A stretch of DNA of 64,000 nt, taken from NCBI GenBank assembly GCA_944548615.1, contig OX155967.1:23145997-23209996 (forward strand). The letters are read 5' to 3'. Made by a program: the position numbers and the translations under genes. Below are positions 1 to 10,986 of the stretch, piece by piece. The notes below the pieces were generated by a model that was not told the DNA's origin, searched no databases, and saw only the letters and a program-made list of their open reading frames with translations. The DNA comes from Micropterix aruncella (taxonomy: Eukaryota > Arthropoda > Insecta > Lepidoptera > Micropterigidae). Position 1 is the stretch's first letter, and each line of letters opens with the position of its first letter.

Positions 1-1154
1 TCTAATCGCAGTGGATCTAGTAAAGTAGGAAGCCATTGTGTAACCTGGTATAATTATAGTGTTTTGCTGGCCTTCTTTTATCCATGTTTCACTTGCACAA
101 AATATATCAACGTTATAATCTTCTAAAGTTAGGCCAACATCAAGAGTCTTGTTTTCTAATCCCTGCATATTTTGATGAATCAAACTTATTCGCAGTTCGT
201 CATTTCGGATGGAAGAGAATTTGCTGTTTTTTGAAGACCTTCTTGAATGATCCTGTGTAATTGAGAAAATGCTCTCTTTCACCTTTGAACAATATTTCTT
301 CTTTCCATTCACGTTTAGTGTTGCTCCGGAGTATGTGTAATCACTCTCAACCAAAATCTCAGTAAATGGAATAAATGTGACGTGCCTGTTATTTGCACAC
401 ATTACATTAAGTTTTTTGTTAATGTCTAGAATATCGTAGTTGTAGTTATTATTGTCGAGCCTGTATGGGATATCACATACCAGAAGGTTGGTATTTTTTG
501 ACATTTCAATTAAAGTTGCCATATTAATCTCGATGTTATTAAGAGTTTGTTTCTTTGAGATGCCTTCTTTCAGGTAGCTGTAATGAAGTCCTCCCATAAC
601 AATCACATAGTCATCTTTAGTCATCTTATTCAGTCTGGTTTTTGAAACCTTACAGATGCCATGGAATTGGGCGTGTGTTTTTGTGATGCAGGTACTACGG
701 TAGGATCCTGGAGGCAATAAGTCATTCATCAGACTGGATGCAGTTTTCCCATTTTCGTCTGTCAGTATTAGTACTGTTGTTAATTTATTTTTCCCCTTCA
801 TATTATTCTTGGACTTGGACTGAATTGACCTGATTTCTGAATTGATACCGATTTTACCGGTTTTAAAAGCTTCCACTGGAATATTCGCTGTTTTTAAATG
901 ATTCTTGTTTGGCGTGTTTATTTGTTTTTTATTTCTGTTTTTCGTAATTTCGTCGCAATTTTTAGTTTTTACTGTTTTTTTGATGACTTGTTTTCCTTTT
1001 CTTGTACTTTTTTTCTTCTCAGTGACTTTATTATCCACGGTAATTACCTTTGATTGAGTTATAATATTCACTGTTTCCTGTTTAGGCCTCGATTTTTTGG
1101 ATAAGGTTCTTAAGGTGGTGGGAATGGTATTTGCTATTCCCGAAACTTTTTCTT
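1..1154 (-). CDS. LINE ORF, distal part (SGNH-like region then endonuclease), cut by window edge
   Basis: An uninterrupted minus-strand frame runs from 1154 to base 1 and off the window. Its first third is lysine-rich and low in complexity. About 1000 down to 300 holds a hydrolase-like segment (YVIVMGGLHYSY, then LLVCDIPYRLD), which resembles the SGNH/esterase region some CR1-type LINEs carry before the endonuclease. The last part (HQNMQGLENK, then VDIFCASETWIK and IPGYTM) matches the start of an apurinic-type endonuclease domain. The reverse transcriptase would lie beyond the window. The frame joins exactly to 3791-4360 once the piggyBac at 1159-3786 and one TTAA are removed. LINE identity is well supported; the clade and the SGNH assignment are tentative. 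Confidence 0.75.
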
Positions 1155-1290
1155 TTAACCCGTATGTGCTCAAGTTTTTTTTTTTGACAAAACAGGTTTT
1201 TTTTTGTGTTATTGTAGGCCAAAACATCTATAAGAAATGTGTTTTATAAAAATTGTTGATGATGGAATGCAGGATTTTGGAAATTTTGAC

Positions 1291-1317
1291 CGCCCCATTT
1301 TTGGGGCGCTAAGCACG
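1291..1317. repeat. Subterminal inverted repeat of piggyBac (left)
   Basis: This 27-bp segment is matched in inverted orientation by 3403-3429 with few differences. Each copy holds a small palindrome (CGCCCC..GGGGCG) followed by an AGCACG motif that echoes the GTGCTCA of the terminal repeat. Subterminal repeats of this kind are known transposase-binding sites in piggyBac elements; binding here is inferred. Confidence 0.7.
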
Positions 1318-1479
1318 GCCCGCCACGCGAATTATGCTTTCCGAGATTGTTCTGTTCTGGTTATACTAGAGGGTTAGGTAAATAATTTTACTCATTTGCA
1401 GAATTTTATTCAACGTTTTTATATTTACTCTTTACTTGACAACATAAATCATATTACAAAGAACATAAAAAAATAAATT

Positions 1480-3588
1480 TTATAAATGAAAAGTTTCGAA
1501 ACATTTCCAATGGCAACCGACATTACATTTTCGACATTTTTTTGTAGTATTTTTATGGCATTGGCCACAACGTATCTGAGTATCGCTGGAAATAATAATG
1601 TGACCAACCCCATCCAGACGAACCTCATCTGGAATCCTCCTTTTTCTTGAAGCTGGCTTTAGTGGGCGGCCTATGGAGCGAGCCGATGCATACTTTCCCA
1701 GATACGTTGTGGCCACTGTCCTGATGAAAGATAAAAAATCCAGATGAGCCTTTTCTTGCCCAGCCGGTGAAAGTCTGTACAGCTGAAATGCGTTGTTCAT
1801 CGATGCATTCAAAGGCCACATCAAAAGTTGCCAGTACCAATTTTTTTTATTGATGCTGATACGATAGCAGCCTATATTTTGATCTAGGCGATCAACCCCG
1901 CCCATGTATTTATTGTACATCTGTACACAGACAGGCTGTTGAATAGACACTTTCTTCTTTTCGCTGCTTGACCAACGCTGAGCAGATTCCATGGGTGTAA
2001 CACCTTCACAAGTTGATGCCACGGTAAATACACTGTTATCATTGTAGCGAATCAGAGTCACGCCTGATTTTTCATCTGTAAGTTGATGGTAGCTACCGCG
2101 TTTTTCTTTTTTCATTATTGGCACTGCCCTCAACGGTGCATTTTCTACTCGATTGGCTCGTATTGTACCAGTCCCTTGATGGCCAGACTCCTTCAAAGCT
2201 GTAAGCAATCTATAAGATGTAAAAAAATTATCCATGTAAACGTGCACTGTAAAACCTGCAGGCAATTCGGCAACCAAGGTCGTAACAACAGATCCTCCAA
2301 CACCTAGATCAGGATTAGTATTGCCTGTGCTAGCCCCTTGATAAGGTATGCTTTGGATAAGATATCCCAGGCGTGTAGCCATACACCAACATTTGAATCC
2401 GAAACGTATCGGCTTGCCATGAATGTGCTGTTTTGTACTATGATGTCCATAATACGGGATCATCGATTCGTCGATGCTAACTTCACTGTACTGAGGCCAA
2501 TACTTCAACCATTTTTGGTTCAGTTTATTCCATAAAGGTCGCACTTTAGTGAACTTATCTTCGACGTCTAATGCTGCGTTATCACATACATGCATAAATC
2601 GAAGTATTTGTTCAAATCTTGACCGTGATATGGCATTAGCTACGCCAGGATGGTAAGTGTCAACTCCGGTATCCCAGTACATACGATTTCGAGCCTGAAC
2701 GTTATATCCACTCAGCAAAAATATTGCAAGTACAAGGCGGATCTCTTCTTTTGTAACGCCAAGCCTTTTTCCTTCAAAAATAGCATATTTATTCGAATTT
2801 TCAACAAACAAATCAATAATTTCTTCGTCGTAGAATAATTCAAACCATGCCACAGGCGACATGTTCGTTTCTAAAAACTCAGGCCGATTCCATTCTATTC
2901 TTTGATGTTCCGGTAAATCTACTTGCTTCCATATTCTTTTCACTGTAACCTTACCCTTCTTCTGTTTTCCTGTTTGCTTGGGCGTTGTGGAACTCGATGC
3001 AATATTCGACAGAGGCACGTCATCTTCGCTAGAATCTTCTTGTCCTATTATTTCCGACTGTAACGCTGTTCCTGACCTCCGTACGCATTGAAGTTCCGCC
3101 TCAGCACGAAGTTGGTTGCCTGTCAGATGATTTAAATTTCCCACAAGCGCATCTTCTTCATCACTATCAGCATCACTCAACATATGGTTATTAGGAGGGC
3201 ACGTGTAGACAGTAGCTTCGATTATATCATCTTCGGTCTCCAATGCTTCAATTATCTCGGCCAAAGTCAATCTAAAAAAAATATATTAAAAATGTAACAT
3301 GTAAATACAATAAAGTAAGCATAACATAACATAACATGTTATGAACACTGTAAATAAGTCAATAATGCCTAATACATGAAGTTTGAAATTGACATGGGAG
3401 CTCGTGCTCAACGCCCCAATAATGGGGCGTTGCAAATAATAGCTCAATAAATATATGCTTCAAAGATCTAATTGATTTTAATTATGAAAAACTAACTTAC
3501 CATAAATAAAACAATAAAATAAACCACCTTACATAGATCTACTAATAAATTAATTGATAAAAACTTACGCTTTATTGCGCGACATCAT
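1480..3588 (-). CDS. piggyBac transposase, two exons (3588-3569, 3271-1480)
   Basis: The large frame ends at 1480 but has no ATG at its 5' end (it opens with TTG at 3270). A pyrimidine-rich acceptor ends at 3272, and an upstream mini-exon (ATG at 3588, alternative ATG at 3585) ends at a GTAAGT donor at 3568. Joining 3569 to 3271 keeps frame and gives about 603 residues. In the numbering of the long exon, the catalytic aspartates are D267 (SIDESM), D347 (YMDNFF) and D460/D463 (GGVDRLDQ), the piggyBac DDD pattern at normal spacing. A cysteine-rich C-terminal domain (C568 to C590) fits the zinc-binding end that contacts transposon DNA. The N-terminus is acidic and probably disordered. No stop or frameshift is present, so it may be active. 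It cuts and pastes at TTAA. Confidence 0.93.
3403..3429. repeat. Subterminal inverted repeat of piggyBac (right, intronic)
   Basis: This is the inverted partner of 1291-1317, carrying CGTGCTCAACGCCCC and a GGGGCG palindrome half. It lies inside the 297-nt intron of the transposase gene (3272-3568), so transposase binding here could in principle affect its own transcription or splicing. That role is inference. Confidence 0.65.
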
Positions 3589-3790
3589 ACCCTTCAATAA
3601 TTACACTTTTTATCTATTGAAATGACAGATGAAATGTTGCCAAGTCCTCTTCTTTTTTTGTAGCGTGTGTTGCCAGTATTGTAAATAAGCGATATAGTTG
3701 TTTTTAAAAATAAATAAATGATTTTTGAATGTCAAAAATGGTAAAATATGAAACGTTTTAAAATTGGGGCAGTGAGCACATACGGGTTAA

Positions 3791-4360
3791 AGACTCGATT
3801 AGTGTAATGCATTCTGCTTCCTTTTCTCCCAAAAGCATAGTTAATCTTGCTATTTCATTTCTCATTTTTATATCATTTTGTATATTGTTTAGTAACAACT
3901 CGTCTTGTTTGTTAGAGTAAAATATGACAGTTCGTTCATATTTGGCGAGTTTTTTCTCCAAAGATAAGACGTATTCGTGAGTATCTTTGAATTCTGAATG
4001 CTCTTTTTCATACTCTGCTAGTTTCGTAATGGCTTTAGAATAGTTGGTCACTGATACATCCATTTCGTTTTTTAACCTGGATAACTGTGTCTTCAAATCT
4101 ATGTTTTCTTGGCAAATTCTTTCAAATTCCAAAAAGTCGTCATTGTGCTGTTTAATCATCTCCATTTTTACGCTGTTAGCATGCTCAAGCTGCATGCCAA
4201 GAGTCTTAATTACTTTATTAATAGAATTGTATTCCTCGCTTAAACATTCATATTTTTCCGTAGCCCCGGATATCAGAGTAGTATCATCATAATATTCCGT
4301 TATGGTTCCTTTTTCCTTCGCCAATTTGCTCATGCTCCTTGTCGTCCTTGTAGGTGTCAT
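3791..4360 (-). CDS. LINE ORF, N-terminal coiled-coil part
   Basis: The minus frame starts at an ATG at 4360 (MTPTRTTRSMSK) and reads 190 codons to the TTAA where the piggyBac sits. It continues in frame at 1154 (S-L-K-E-K-V-S across the restored site). The frame is also open upstream of this ATG to a stop at 4561, but without another ATG. The protein is rich in K, E, N and L with heptad-like spacing (LSRLKNEMD, LEKKLAKYE), suggesting a coiled coil of the kind found in LINE ORF1 proteins. The stretch of frame past 3787 that ends in TRMCSLPQF is only piggyBac terminus read in frame. Confidence 0.7.
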
Positions 4361-4900
4361 TGCTTCAGCTACAGCCTCGGAAACGGCAATTATATTTAGA
4401 TTTAAATGCGGTAATGTACAGCCACCTTTACTTTTAGATACCAACGAAAGCGTAAATCGACCCGTTTGACGGACGACCTCTAATGTGGGTAGGCAAATAT
4501 TAGTTTGAAATGAAATATGGCCGTCGTATTGTTTTATCGCTCGTCGCTGTTTATATATTTAAAAACAAAATAATATTAAATCGTGTTCGAATTATAGCGA
4601 ATTGCTATTTCGCATGTTATCAGTGGTGTAATTGTAAATAGTGGATCGAATCATCAAATCTTGGGTTTCCTTGAGCGGTGTTGACAGCTTACATAGAGCT
4701 GTGCAATTCTTTGTTTACAAATTTTGCTGTTCCTTATTATTAAAAAAATATCAGGTTCGGGATTAGTTACGCGAAAAGATTCGGTCCGTTTTTCAAATCT
4801 CTTCCGTTATCAATATTTTGAAGTTGAAATACTACTCACTGCGTTATAATTAAGTGCTGATTATGTGTCCTTGCAAGTCTGCTATCATCATCCACCTAAT
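4361..4900. other. Probable LINE 5' untranslated region and unassigned DNA
   Basis: This AT-rich stretch lies upstream of the LINE start codon. It probably holds the LINE 5' UTR and its insertion boundary, but I see no target-site duplication or promoter motif that fixes the end. Confidence 0.3.
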
Positions 4901-4902
4901 AA

Positions 4903-5244
4903 TTAAGGTAAGTTAGGAAAACTTCCACTTTTAACACCAAAATATAATAATTTAAGCGGAGCTATCCAGCGTTCACACTGTAGCGTTGGACGATCACTTA
5001 TTTTTTTGTGGAATTCACCAGACATTGTTCTATCTTTATTTATGTCAAGCATCCAAACGCTTCTTTTTATTTTCTTTCTTGGTGGACAACATGAAGCAGC
5101 TGCCGCTAATTCCAGAAAATCGTCCTCACTTTCACTACTCGACATTCTTCGTCGTAAATCCCAAGTAAATCCTTTGTGGACTGCGCGTGAATATGCCCCG
5201 CCGTAGCCGCGTCCGAACGACTGTATATTATCGGACGTGTCCAA
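4903..5244 (-). pseudogene. PIF/Harbinger transposase first-exon remnant
   Basis: The minus frame contains a short acidic start (MSSSESEDD) and a basic block, RKKIKRSVWMLDINKDRT, followed by GEFHK. This parallels the first exon of the intact Harbinger transposase in this window (KRRWWMLSIHKNRT) and the usual opening of PIF/Harbinger nucleases. After GEFHK the homology stops and the rest is unrelated. The transposase core is absent, so this is a scrap or an internally deleted derivative. Its element ends were not found. Confidence 0.45.
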
Positions 5245-5488
5245 CGCGACTGATCTGTGTATTTAAAGTAAGCTTCTAAAAAGAAATATGTTTAGGTAGA
5301 TTATATGTATTGCCTATGAAATATAATTATAGTTTTTTTAATGATTTTGTTGTGCATTTTTTATTAATTTTGTTGTCATAAAATGGCAACACTTGGCACT
5401 TAACAGCCGCGTCCGTAGCTGCGTCCGAACGACCATGCATACTATTCAGTCGCGTCCATAAGCCGTGGCTTGCGGACGCGTCCGATAG
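5206..5488. repeat. Cluster of GCGTCCG-type motifs
   Basis: GCGTCCGAACGAC occurs at about 5212 and 5421, with related copies (GCGTCCGTAG, TCGCGTCCATAAG, GGACGCGTCCG) up to 5485. Clustered short repeats are common near ends of Harbinger and related DNA transposons, so these may be subterminal repeats of the element that gave the remnant next to them. I could not define termini. Confidence 0.35.
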
Positions 5489-5489
5489 T

Positions 5490-5613
5490 TTGTTTGCCCC
5501 TTAAAATAAGGGGGGCGCCAGTTTTGCATGCGGCAAACTTGCACAAATGTCACTTTTGACAGCTCCAAATTTGTTGAGGGCAGATTTGCAGGAGGCAACC
5601 TTGCAGGCGGCAA
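5490..5613. repeat. Half of a fold-back element built of about 15-bp units
   Basis: A small hairpin centre (GCCCC-TTAAAATAA-GGGG, 5497-5514) is followed by units of the type TTGCAGGCGGCAACC. The centre resembles that of the intact fold-back at 11751-12021 (GGGACCC-TAAAATAAC-GGGTCCC), so this is the same family with one arm lost. The repeat was then hit by the hAT element; its continuation lies at 8520-8531. Confidence 0.6.
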
Positions 5614-5946
5614 CCTTGCAGTAGTCATGAGTCGTTGACGTTTTTTCCGTTAACGAAACTAGACCGTTTATTGTCAACTGTTAACTAGTTGAAGATGTAG
5701 TTGAAAACTTCAACTGGTTTAATTGTAAACTAAATAAACACTAGTAGACAAATCTCGTACTTACGGCATACGAATACTTACACGGTAACGTTTATTTTCG
5801 TAGTAATATGGGTGGGTATGGGTAGTCTAGTCATATTAAAAGTTCATTTATTTTTTTCATAATACATGTTTATTAGGCATGTATGTACTAATCAAATTTT
5901 TTAAAAATATTTTTCTTTATTTTTCATATGTACCAAATGAAAATAT

Positions 5947-7899
5947 TTATTTATTCGTATTTACATAATCGAATCGTTCTTCGTTCATGTTTACATTCAA
6001 AAACATTAGTTGCTCCACTTTGCTGGTTGTCAGCCTGGTTCTGCGTTGGTTGACAATTAATCCAGTTTTTTAAAACATGCGTTCGCATGGAACGGATGTT
6101 GCAACAATGTTGCAGTACTTGACAAAGACTTTTGTTAAATTTGGATATACGTGGCGATGATTTTTCCACCATTCTAATGGACAGTTCCATACTCCTATTG
6201 TGTTTTTCCTCGGCAATAACTCATCTGTGAGGTACATATCAACTTTTTTAATTGCTTTAGAAAGAGGTGTACCTTTTGTCGTGTTTTGCCCAATTAGTTC
6301 GTCGAAGATGTGCCAGGGACTCATTTCATCTATGTCCTTACCCTCATTTGTTTCTGTTGTTTGAACAGCTGTTGGCGTATTCTTTTCGGTTTCTGTTATT
6401 ATAGATGCCACAAGTTTCCGAACTCTGTCTTTCGTTTTTAATGCTTCGATATGATCTGAGAAAGCCTGCATTTTAAATCTCGGATCCATGAACGTGCATA
6501 ATGAAAAAGTGCCGCTTTGCTCTATGCCTTTGAAACGCTCTGTCAGTCCTGACTTCAACAAAAGTACAATGTCCGATACTTCAGGTGCCAGGTCAGTTTT
6601 TTGTAATATTTTATTACAGGATTCTTTAAGGCAGCGTGTCATAACAATTACAGAACTTCCCGTCAAATATTTTTGGCCACTCATCGTGCTCGTAAGTTCT
6701 TCGAACGGTCGTAAAACTTGGCAAAGCTGCGAAAAGATAGTCCAATCTTCATTACTGAGTACCGGCAAGTCTTTGTCTATGAGTGCCATCGTTGAACGGA
6801 CTGCTTCTTGTAATTCTACAATTTTCGTCAACATATAATAGGTAGAGTTCCACCTAGTTTCCACATCTTGTTTGAGGCGCTTTGGCTGTAGGTTTTGTTG
6901 TACTTGGTATTTTAAGAGTCTCTCTGACGAAATGGTGCTTTTTTTGAAATGGCCTACGATTTTTTTCACTTTCTCTATTTTTGACTTACACATTTTGAGT
7001 GCATCTTCCACTATTAAATTTAACGTGTGTGTATAACAACCGAAATGTTTCCACCAGTCCTCTTTGATGGCCTTGACCATATTCGTTGCATTGTCGCTTA
7101 CTGCAAAGTTGACTTTGTTTTGAAGACCAAACTGGTCCACAATATTACCGATTTCAGCCGCAATGTTCGACGCAGTATGGTTGCCGGAGAAATAACAGCA
7201 TCCCAATAAAATAGTTCTGAAATTAAGATTTTTTGTTAAGTAATGCCCTGTCACGGCGATATAACTCTCTGTTACTCGCGAAGACCATAAATCGGTAGTA
7301 ATGCATATATTATTTTGCACTTCTTCGGCAATTTGTGCCTTTATATCATGTTTAGTCTTTATATAAATCTCTTGTAACATGGAATTCGACAGAGTCTTCC
7401 TTGTCGGCAGCTTATACCCGGTGATCCATCTTGAGTATTTTTTAAATGATCTTTCTTCAACTATGTAGAATGGATGAAATCCGTCAATACAGAGATCTAA
7501 TAAATCAAGATCTATTTGTTTTTTTTGTTCCGAGCAAATTTTTTTTTTAACATATGCATCAATAATCCGTTGACGCTTAGGTGGTGGTGGTGGACAATAG
7601 TTTATCGTCTCACTCGTAGTTGCAGTACTAGTGATAGGTAAAGCCGACACGTAAGCCGACGGTAAAGTAATCTCACCGACATCATTTTTTTCCCGCTGGG
7701 GCTGAAGAGACTGGGTTTCTTCCTCGGCTACTAGTGACATAAATATTGAAATATGTTTTCGTTTCAAGTGACTTTTCAAATTCGCGGTTGTAGATTTATA
7801 GTTCAATTGTTCTTTACATATATTGCACACGGCTTTTCCATTACTACTGTTTTTCTCAAAATGGTTCCACAACACACTGGTATTATTACGAGCTGACAT
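5947..7899 (-). pseudogene. hAT transposase (BED finger), broken by one nonsense codon
   Basis: ATG at 7899. A BED-type zinc finger lies at residues 10-50 (C25, C28, H44, H49). Then come the hAT catalytic core with D203 (TTDLWSS) and D269 (SDNATNM), the C288/H291 pair (CYTHTLNLIVEDA) and RW at 349-350. The C-terminal dimerisation motif begins PCERMF at residue 609 and is cut by TAA at 6072-6070. The same frame then continues KTGLIVNQRRTRL to a natural stop at 5947, so the TAA replaces the serine of the conserved ERxFS block, a single-base change from TCA. The truncated protein would lack the last 41 residues of the dimerisation region and is probably inactive. Confidence 0.92.
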
Positions 7900-8197
7900 T
7901 TTAAAGTTATAATTAGACTATTTTACTAAAAAGTACATAATTAAGTAGTATTTACAATGTTAATATACACAAATTAAATGTTTACTCCTAATTCACAATG
8001 CTACACATTTACAACGCAAAACCACTGACGGGATAGACCTATACGTTTCGTAACACGATAGCGTTCCGCTGCTTCCGAGACGGTCAACGAGACTGACCCG
8101 CCAGCCAGGTAGCCAGTCGGTCATTCGTTGAATTTCGTAATCATCTTCGTTCGTTTCGTTGCAGGCAGAAACCAGTTCGTCCGTCACGGACGACGTC

Positions 8198-8458
8198 GAC
8201 GAGAGTCGACGGAGACGGAACACGTTGGCTGGCAGTTGATTTTTCAACTAGTTTATCTGTGTGCTGAGAACCGTTAAATCGTTCGACGAGAGTCGAGCGA
8301 GACGGAACACGTTGGCTGGCAGTTGATTTTTCAACTAGTTTATCTGTGTGCGGAGAACCGTTAAATCGTTCGACGAGAGTAGAGCGAGACGGAACACGTT
8401 GGCTGCCACTTGATTTTTAAATTAGTTTATCTGTGTGCGGAGAACCGTTAAATCGTTT
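8198..8458. repeat. 87-bp tandem repeat, three copies
   Basis: Units start at 8198, 8285 and 8372 (GACGAGAGTNGA..) and contain GGAACACGTTGGCTG and TTTATCTGTGTGC. The array lies between the hAT transposase start and the right terminus, that is, in its 5' flank. Copies differ by a few bases. Subterminal or promoter function is possible but not shown. Confidence 0.85.
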
Positions 8459-8519
8459 ACTGTAAAAAAACAGTCGATTTAACTAGTTCGTTTATTCAAC
8501 GCTCACCACTACCTTGCAG

Positions 8520-8645
8520 GCGGCAACCTTCAGTACATCAAACTAAACGTTTTAAGTTTTTCTGTTAGGTTAGGTTAGGTTAGGTTTTTCTTTCCCTAAA
8601 ATCGAAGTGACATTAATTATCGGCATCCTTGTAGTGGATGATTTA
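8520..8645. repeat. Flank of nested insertions: repeat-family DNA with four TTAGG units
   Basis: It begins with the rest of the 15-bp-unit repeat, then CAGTACATCAAACTAAACG, then (TTAGG)x4 at about 8566-8587, then CGGCATCCTTGTAGTGGATG running into the Harbinger target site. The same block recurs at 11686-11750 and, inverted, at about 41262-41325, so this is a dispersed repeat family rather than unique DNA. Confidence 0.6.
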
Positions 8646-8799
8646 TGCTACGGCCACACTAGCGGGCGAAGATTCGTGTCGCGTTGGCGCGCTAAAAACT
8701 TCGTGTTCGATCTACGACGAATAGCTTGGCCACATTGGTTACGCGTCGCGATAGTCTAGATTAGTCTAGAACGTCGCGATATTTCATTTCGCGGAAAAC

Positions 8800-10986
8800 A
8801 TGGAAGAGGCGGTTGCACTATATCAAATGGCGGCAAATAATTATTTACTGCATCTTTATTATTTGAGCAAAAATAAAAAGTTTATAAAGAGGAATAAAAG
8901 GCGATGGTGGATGTTATCTATACACAAAAATCGGACAAAGTAAGTACTTTTTATTGTTTAACTTTGCTGAAGTTTCCAATTTGAATACTACCTAGTTTAT
9001 AACATCACAACATATGAAGGATATCATAATAAATACTGTCTTTTTTTCAGATATTTCATGGATAATATGTTTGCAGAATTAACTGCTGAACCTGACCAAT
9101 TTTTTAATTTTGTCCGTATGTCTACATCTGATTTTGAAAGTCTGCTTCAAAAGATAGCACCTTACATTACAAAACAAGATACAACATTCAGGATGACAAT
9201 TCCAGCAAAAGTGAGATTGGCAGTAGCACTTCGCTATTTGGCTACAGGAGATAATTTTAGAAGCCTTCATTATTTATTCAAAATTTCTCACCAACTAATT
9301 TCTGAAATAGTACATGAAGTATGCGCAGCCATCTTAATCATATTGAAGGATGAGGTTAAAGTAAGTAAAAAGAATTGTTATTATTGAACCAGTTTTACTT
9401 TGTACTAAGAATTATGTATAACAAACCAAGTAAATTAAAATGGAAAAGATTAAGATTACATATTAATTAATCATAGCGTTCTCGGGAACTCTCTGTATTT
9501 CACCTGTTTCCGTGATAATAATTTGTGACGGTTTTGCTGGTGGTGTTATGTAAGTCTGTTGAGTGGACTGAAGAAAGGACTCATCTGAGTTGAATGAGTT
9601 TGTTTGTTGATGTGGTGATTCGGATATGGATGAATTTGGAGACGGCTGATAGGTTTGGTGATACAGTGATTGGGATGTGGATGGATTTGGAGACAGCTGA
9701 TAGGTTTGGTGATGTGGTGATTGGTAGGTGGATGGATTTGGAGACGGCTGATAGGTTTGGTGATGTGGTGATTGGGATGTGGATGGATTTGGAGACGGCT
9801 GATAGGTTTGGTGATGTGGTGATTGGGATGTAGATTGACGTGATGGAGTGGATGGCTCAAGTCGTTCAATCATGCTTGCTCGGAAAATCAAATTGTAAAT
9901 ATCATTCATTACGATTTCTCGCGTATTGTGATCCTTTAGTTTTCTTATTTTATTTCCAATTAATTTTCCGAACATTTCATATTCATCATTTAAGCTGGTT
10001 TTAATGGTCTCAAAAGCTTCTTGCATTTGTTGCTTAGCTTCTATAATTTCTGGAGGCAGATTGTCTCTTCTTGGTTTTTTTCCAACACTTGGTCTTGATT
10101 TTGGCCTTTCTTCTGTTGCACTATCCTCAGTATCAAATCTGTTCTCATCTTCTTCACTGATCTGAAAAAAAAAATATATTTACATTAATTACAGATGCCA
10201 GTTAATGACAAAGAGTGGTTGGAAATAGAAGCGGAATTCCATGTCATTTTTCCGCATTGCTTAGCTGCTATGGATGGAAAACATGTAGTTACTTTATCAC
10301 CAATACACAGTGGAAGTGAATACTTTAATTACAAGCATACATTTAGTATTGTCCTCTTGGCTTTAGTGGACAGAAATTATCGCTTCATGTTTGCAGATGT
10401 CGGTTGCCAAGGAAGAATTAGTGATGGAGGCGTCTTCCGAAATAGTTCATTATTTCGGACACTTGGAAATAATACTCTTAATTTACCAACTCATTCAACA
10501 CTTCCCGATTGTAGCGACCATGCCATGCCCTATGTGTTTGTGGCAGATAATGCCTTCCCACTACACACAAATATTATGAAACCGTACCCTGGTGATCATC
10601 AAGAAGGAAGTGCTAAAAGAATTTTTAACAGGCAATTATCAAGAGCCCGGATTATAGTTGAGAACGTATTTGGTGTGATGACAGCTGTATTTCGTGTGCT
10701 ACGGAAACCAATCTCCCTTCAACCAGATCGTGCGTCGAATGTTGTGATGGCATGGGTATTACTGCACAATTTCTTGAGGAATAGTAGAACATCAAACAAT
10801 TTCTATACGCCACCTGGCTTTATGGACTCAATTTTGGACGGAGAAGTAGTTCTAGGCACGTGGAGAAACGAACAACAAGCAGATGGTGCTTTGCGATCAC
10901 TGCCGGCAGTCGCTAGGCGAAGTGCTCTTATGCCAATGCAAATAAGGGACAAATTTGCTGAATATTTTGCAACCCGTTACAATTAA
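8800..10986 (+). CDS. Harbinger DDE transposase, three exons (8800-8939, 9051-9360, 10195-10986)
   Basis: The ATG at 8800 opens exon 1 (RRWWMLSIHKNRT). The donor GTAAGT is at 8940 and the acceptor TTTTTTTCAG ends at 9050. Exon 2 (FFNFVRMSTSDFESLL) ends at a GTAAGT at 9361, and exon 3 follows TTACAG at 10194. Phases agree (2 then 0) and the spliced product is about 413 residues, a normal length. Catalytic residues are the D of AMDGKH, the D of VADNAFPL and the E of VENVFGV. The second intron (834 nt) contains the last exon of the opposite-strand MADF gene. No stop or frameshift is present, so the gene looks functional. It cuts at TTA sites, usually together with its MADF partner. Confidence 0.94.

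Larger units (their letters stand above)
1159..3786 (-). mobile_element. Complete piggyBac-type transposon inserted in a LINE
   Basis: The element is 2,628 bp and bounded by TTAA on both sides (1155-1158 and 3787-3790), the piggyBac target duplication. The terminal inverted repeats are 14/14 identical (CCCGTATGTGCTCA at 1159-1172, its complement at 3773-3786). Inside is one spliced transposase gene on the minus strand. Subterminal inverted repeats lie at 1291-1317 and 3403-3429. Removing the element plus one TTAA restores an open LINE frame, so the insertion and its boundaries are secure. With perfect ends and an intact transposase frame it looks young. Confidence 0.96.
5622..8511 (-). mobile_element. 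Complete hAT transposon
   Basis: The element is 2,890 bp. It is flanked by an exact 8-bp target duplication CCTTGCAG (5614-5621 and 8512-8519), the size expected for hAT. The ends are related inverted repeats: TAGTCATGAGTCGTTGA on the left, TAGTGGTGAGCGTTGAA as the complement on the right. Joining the flanks at one CCTTGCAG re-creates the regular GCGGCAACCTTGCAG repeat. It carries one BED-finger hAT transposase gene on the minus strand and a three-copy 87-bp tandem repeat near the gene's 5' end. Confidence 0.93.

Noticed and set aside
8566..8587. (TTAGG)4 run as a telomere or interstitial telomere
   Set aside because: Only four units here and three at about 11733, both inside the same dispersed repeat family, so they are part of that repeat.
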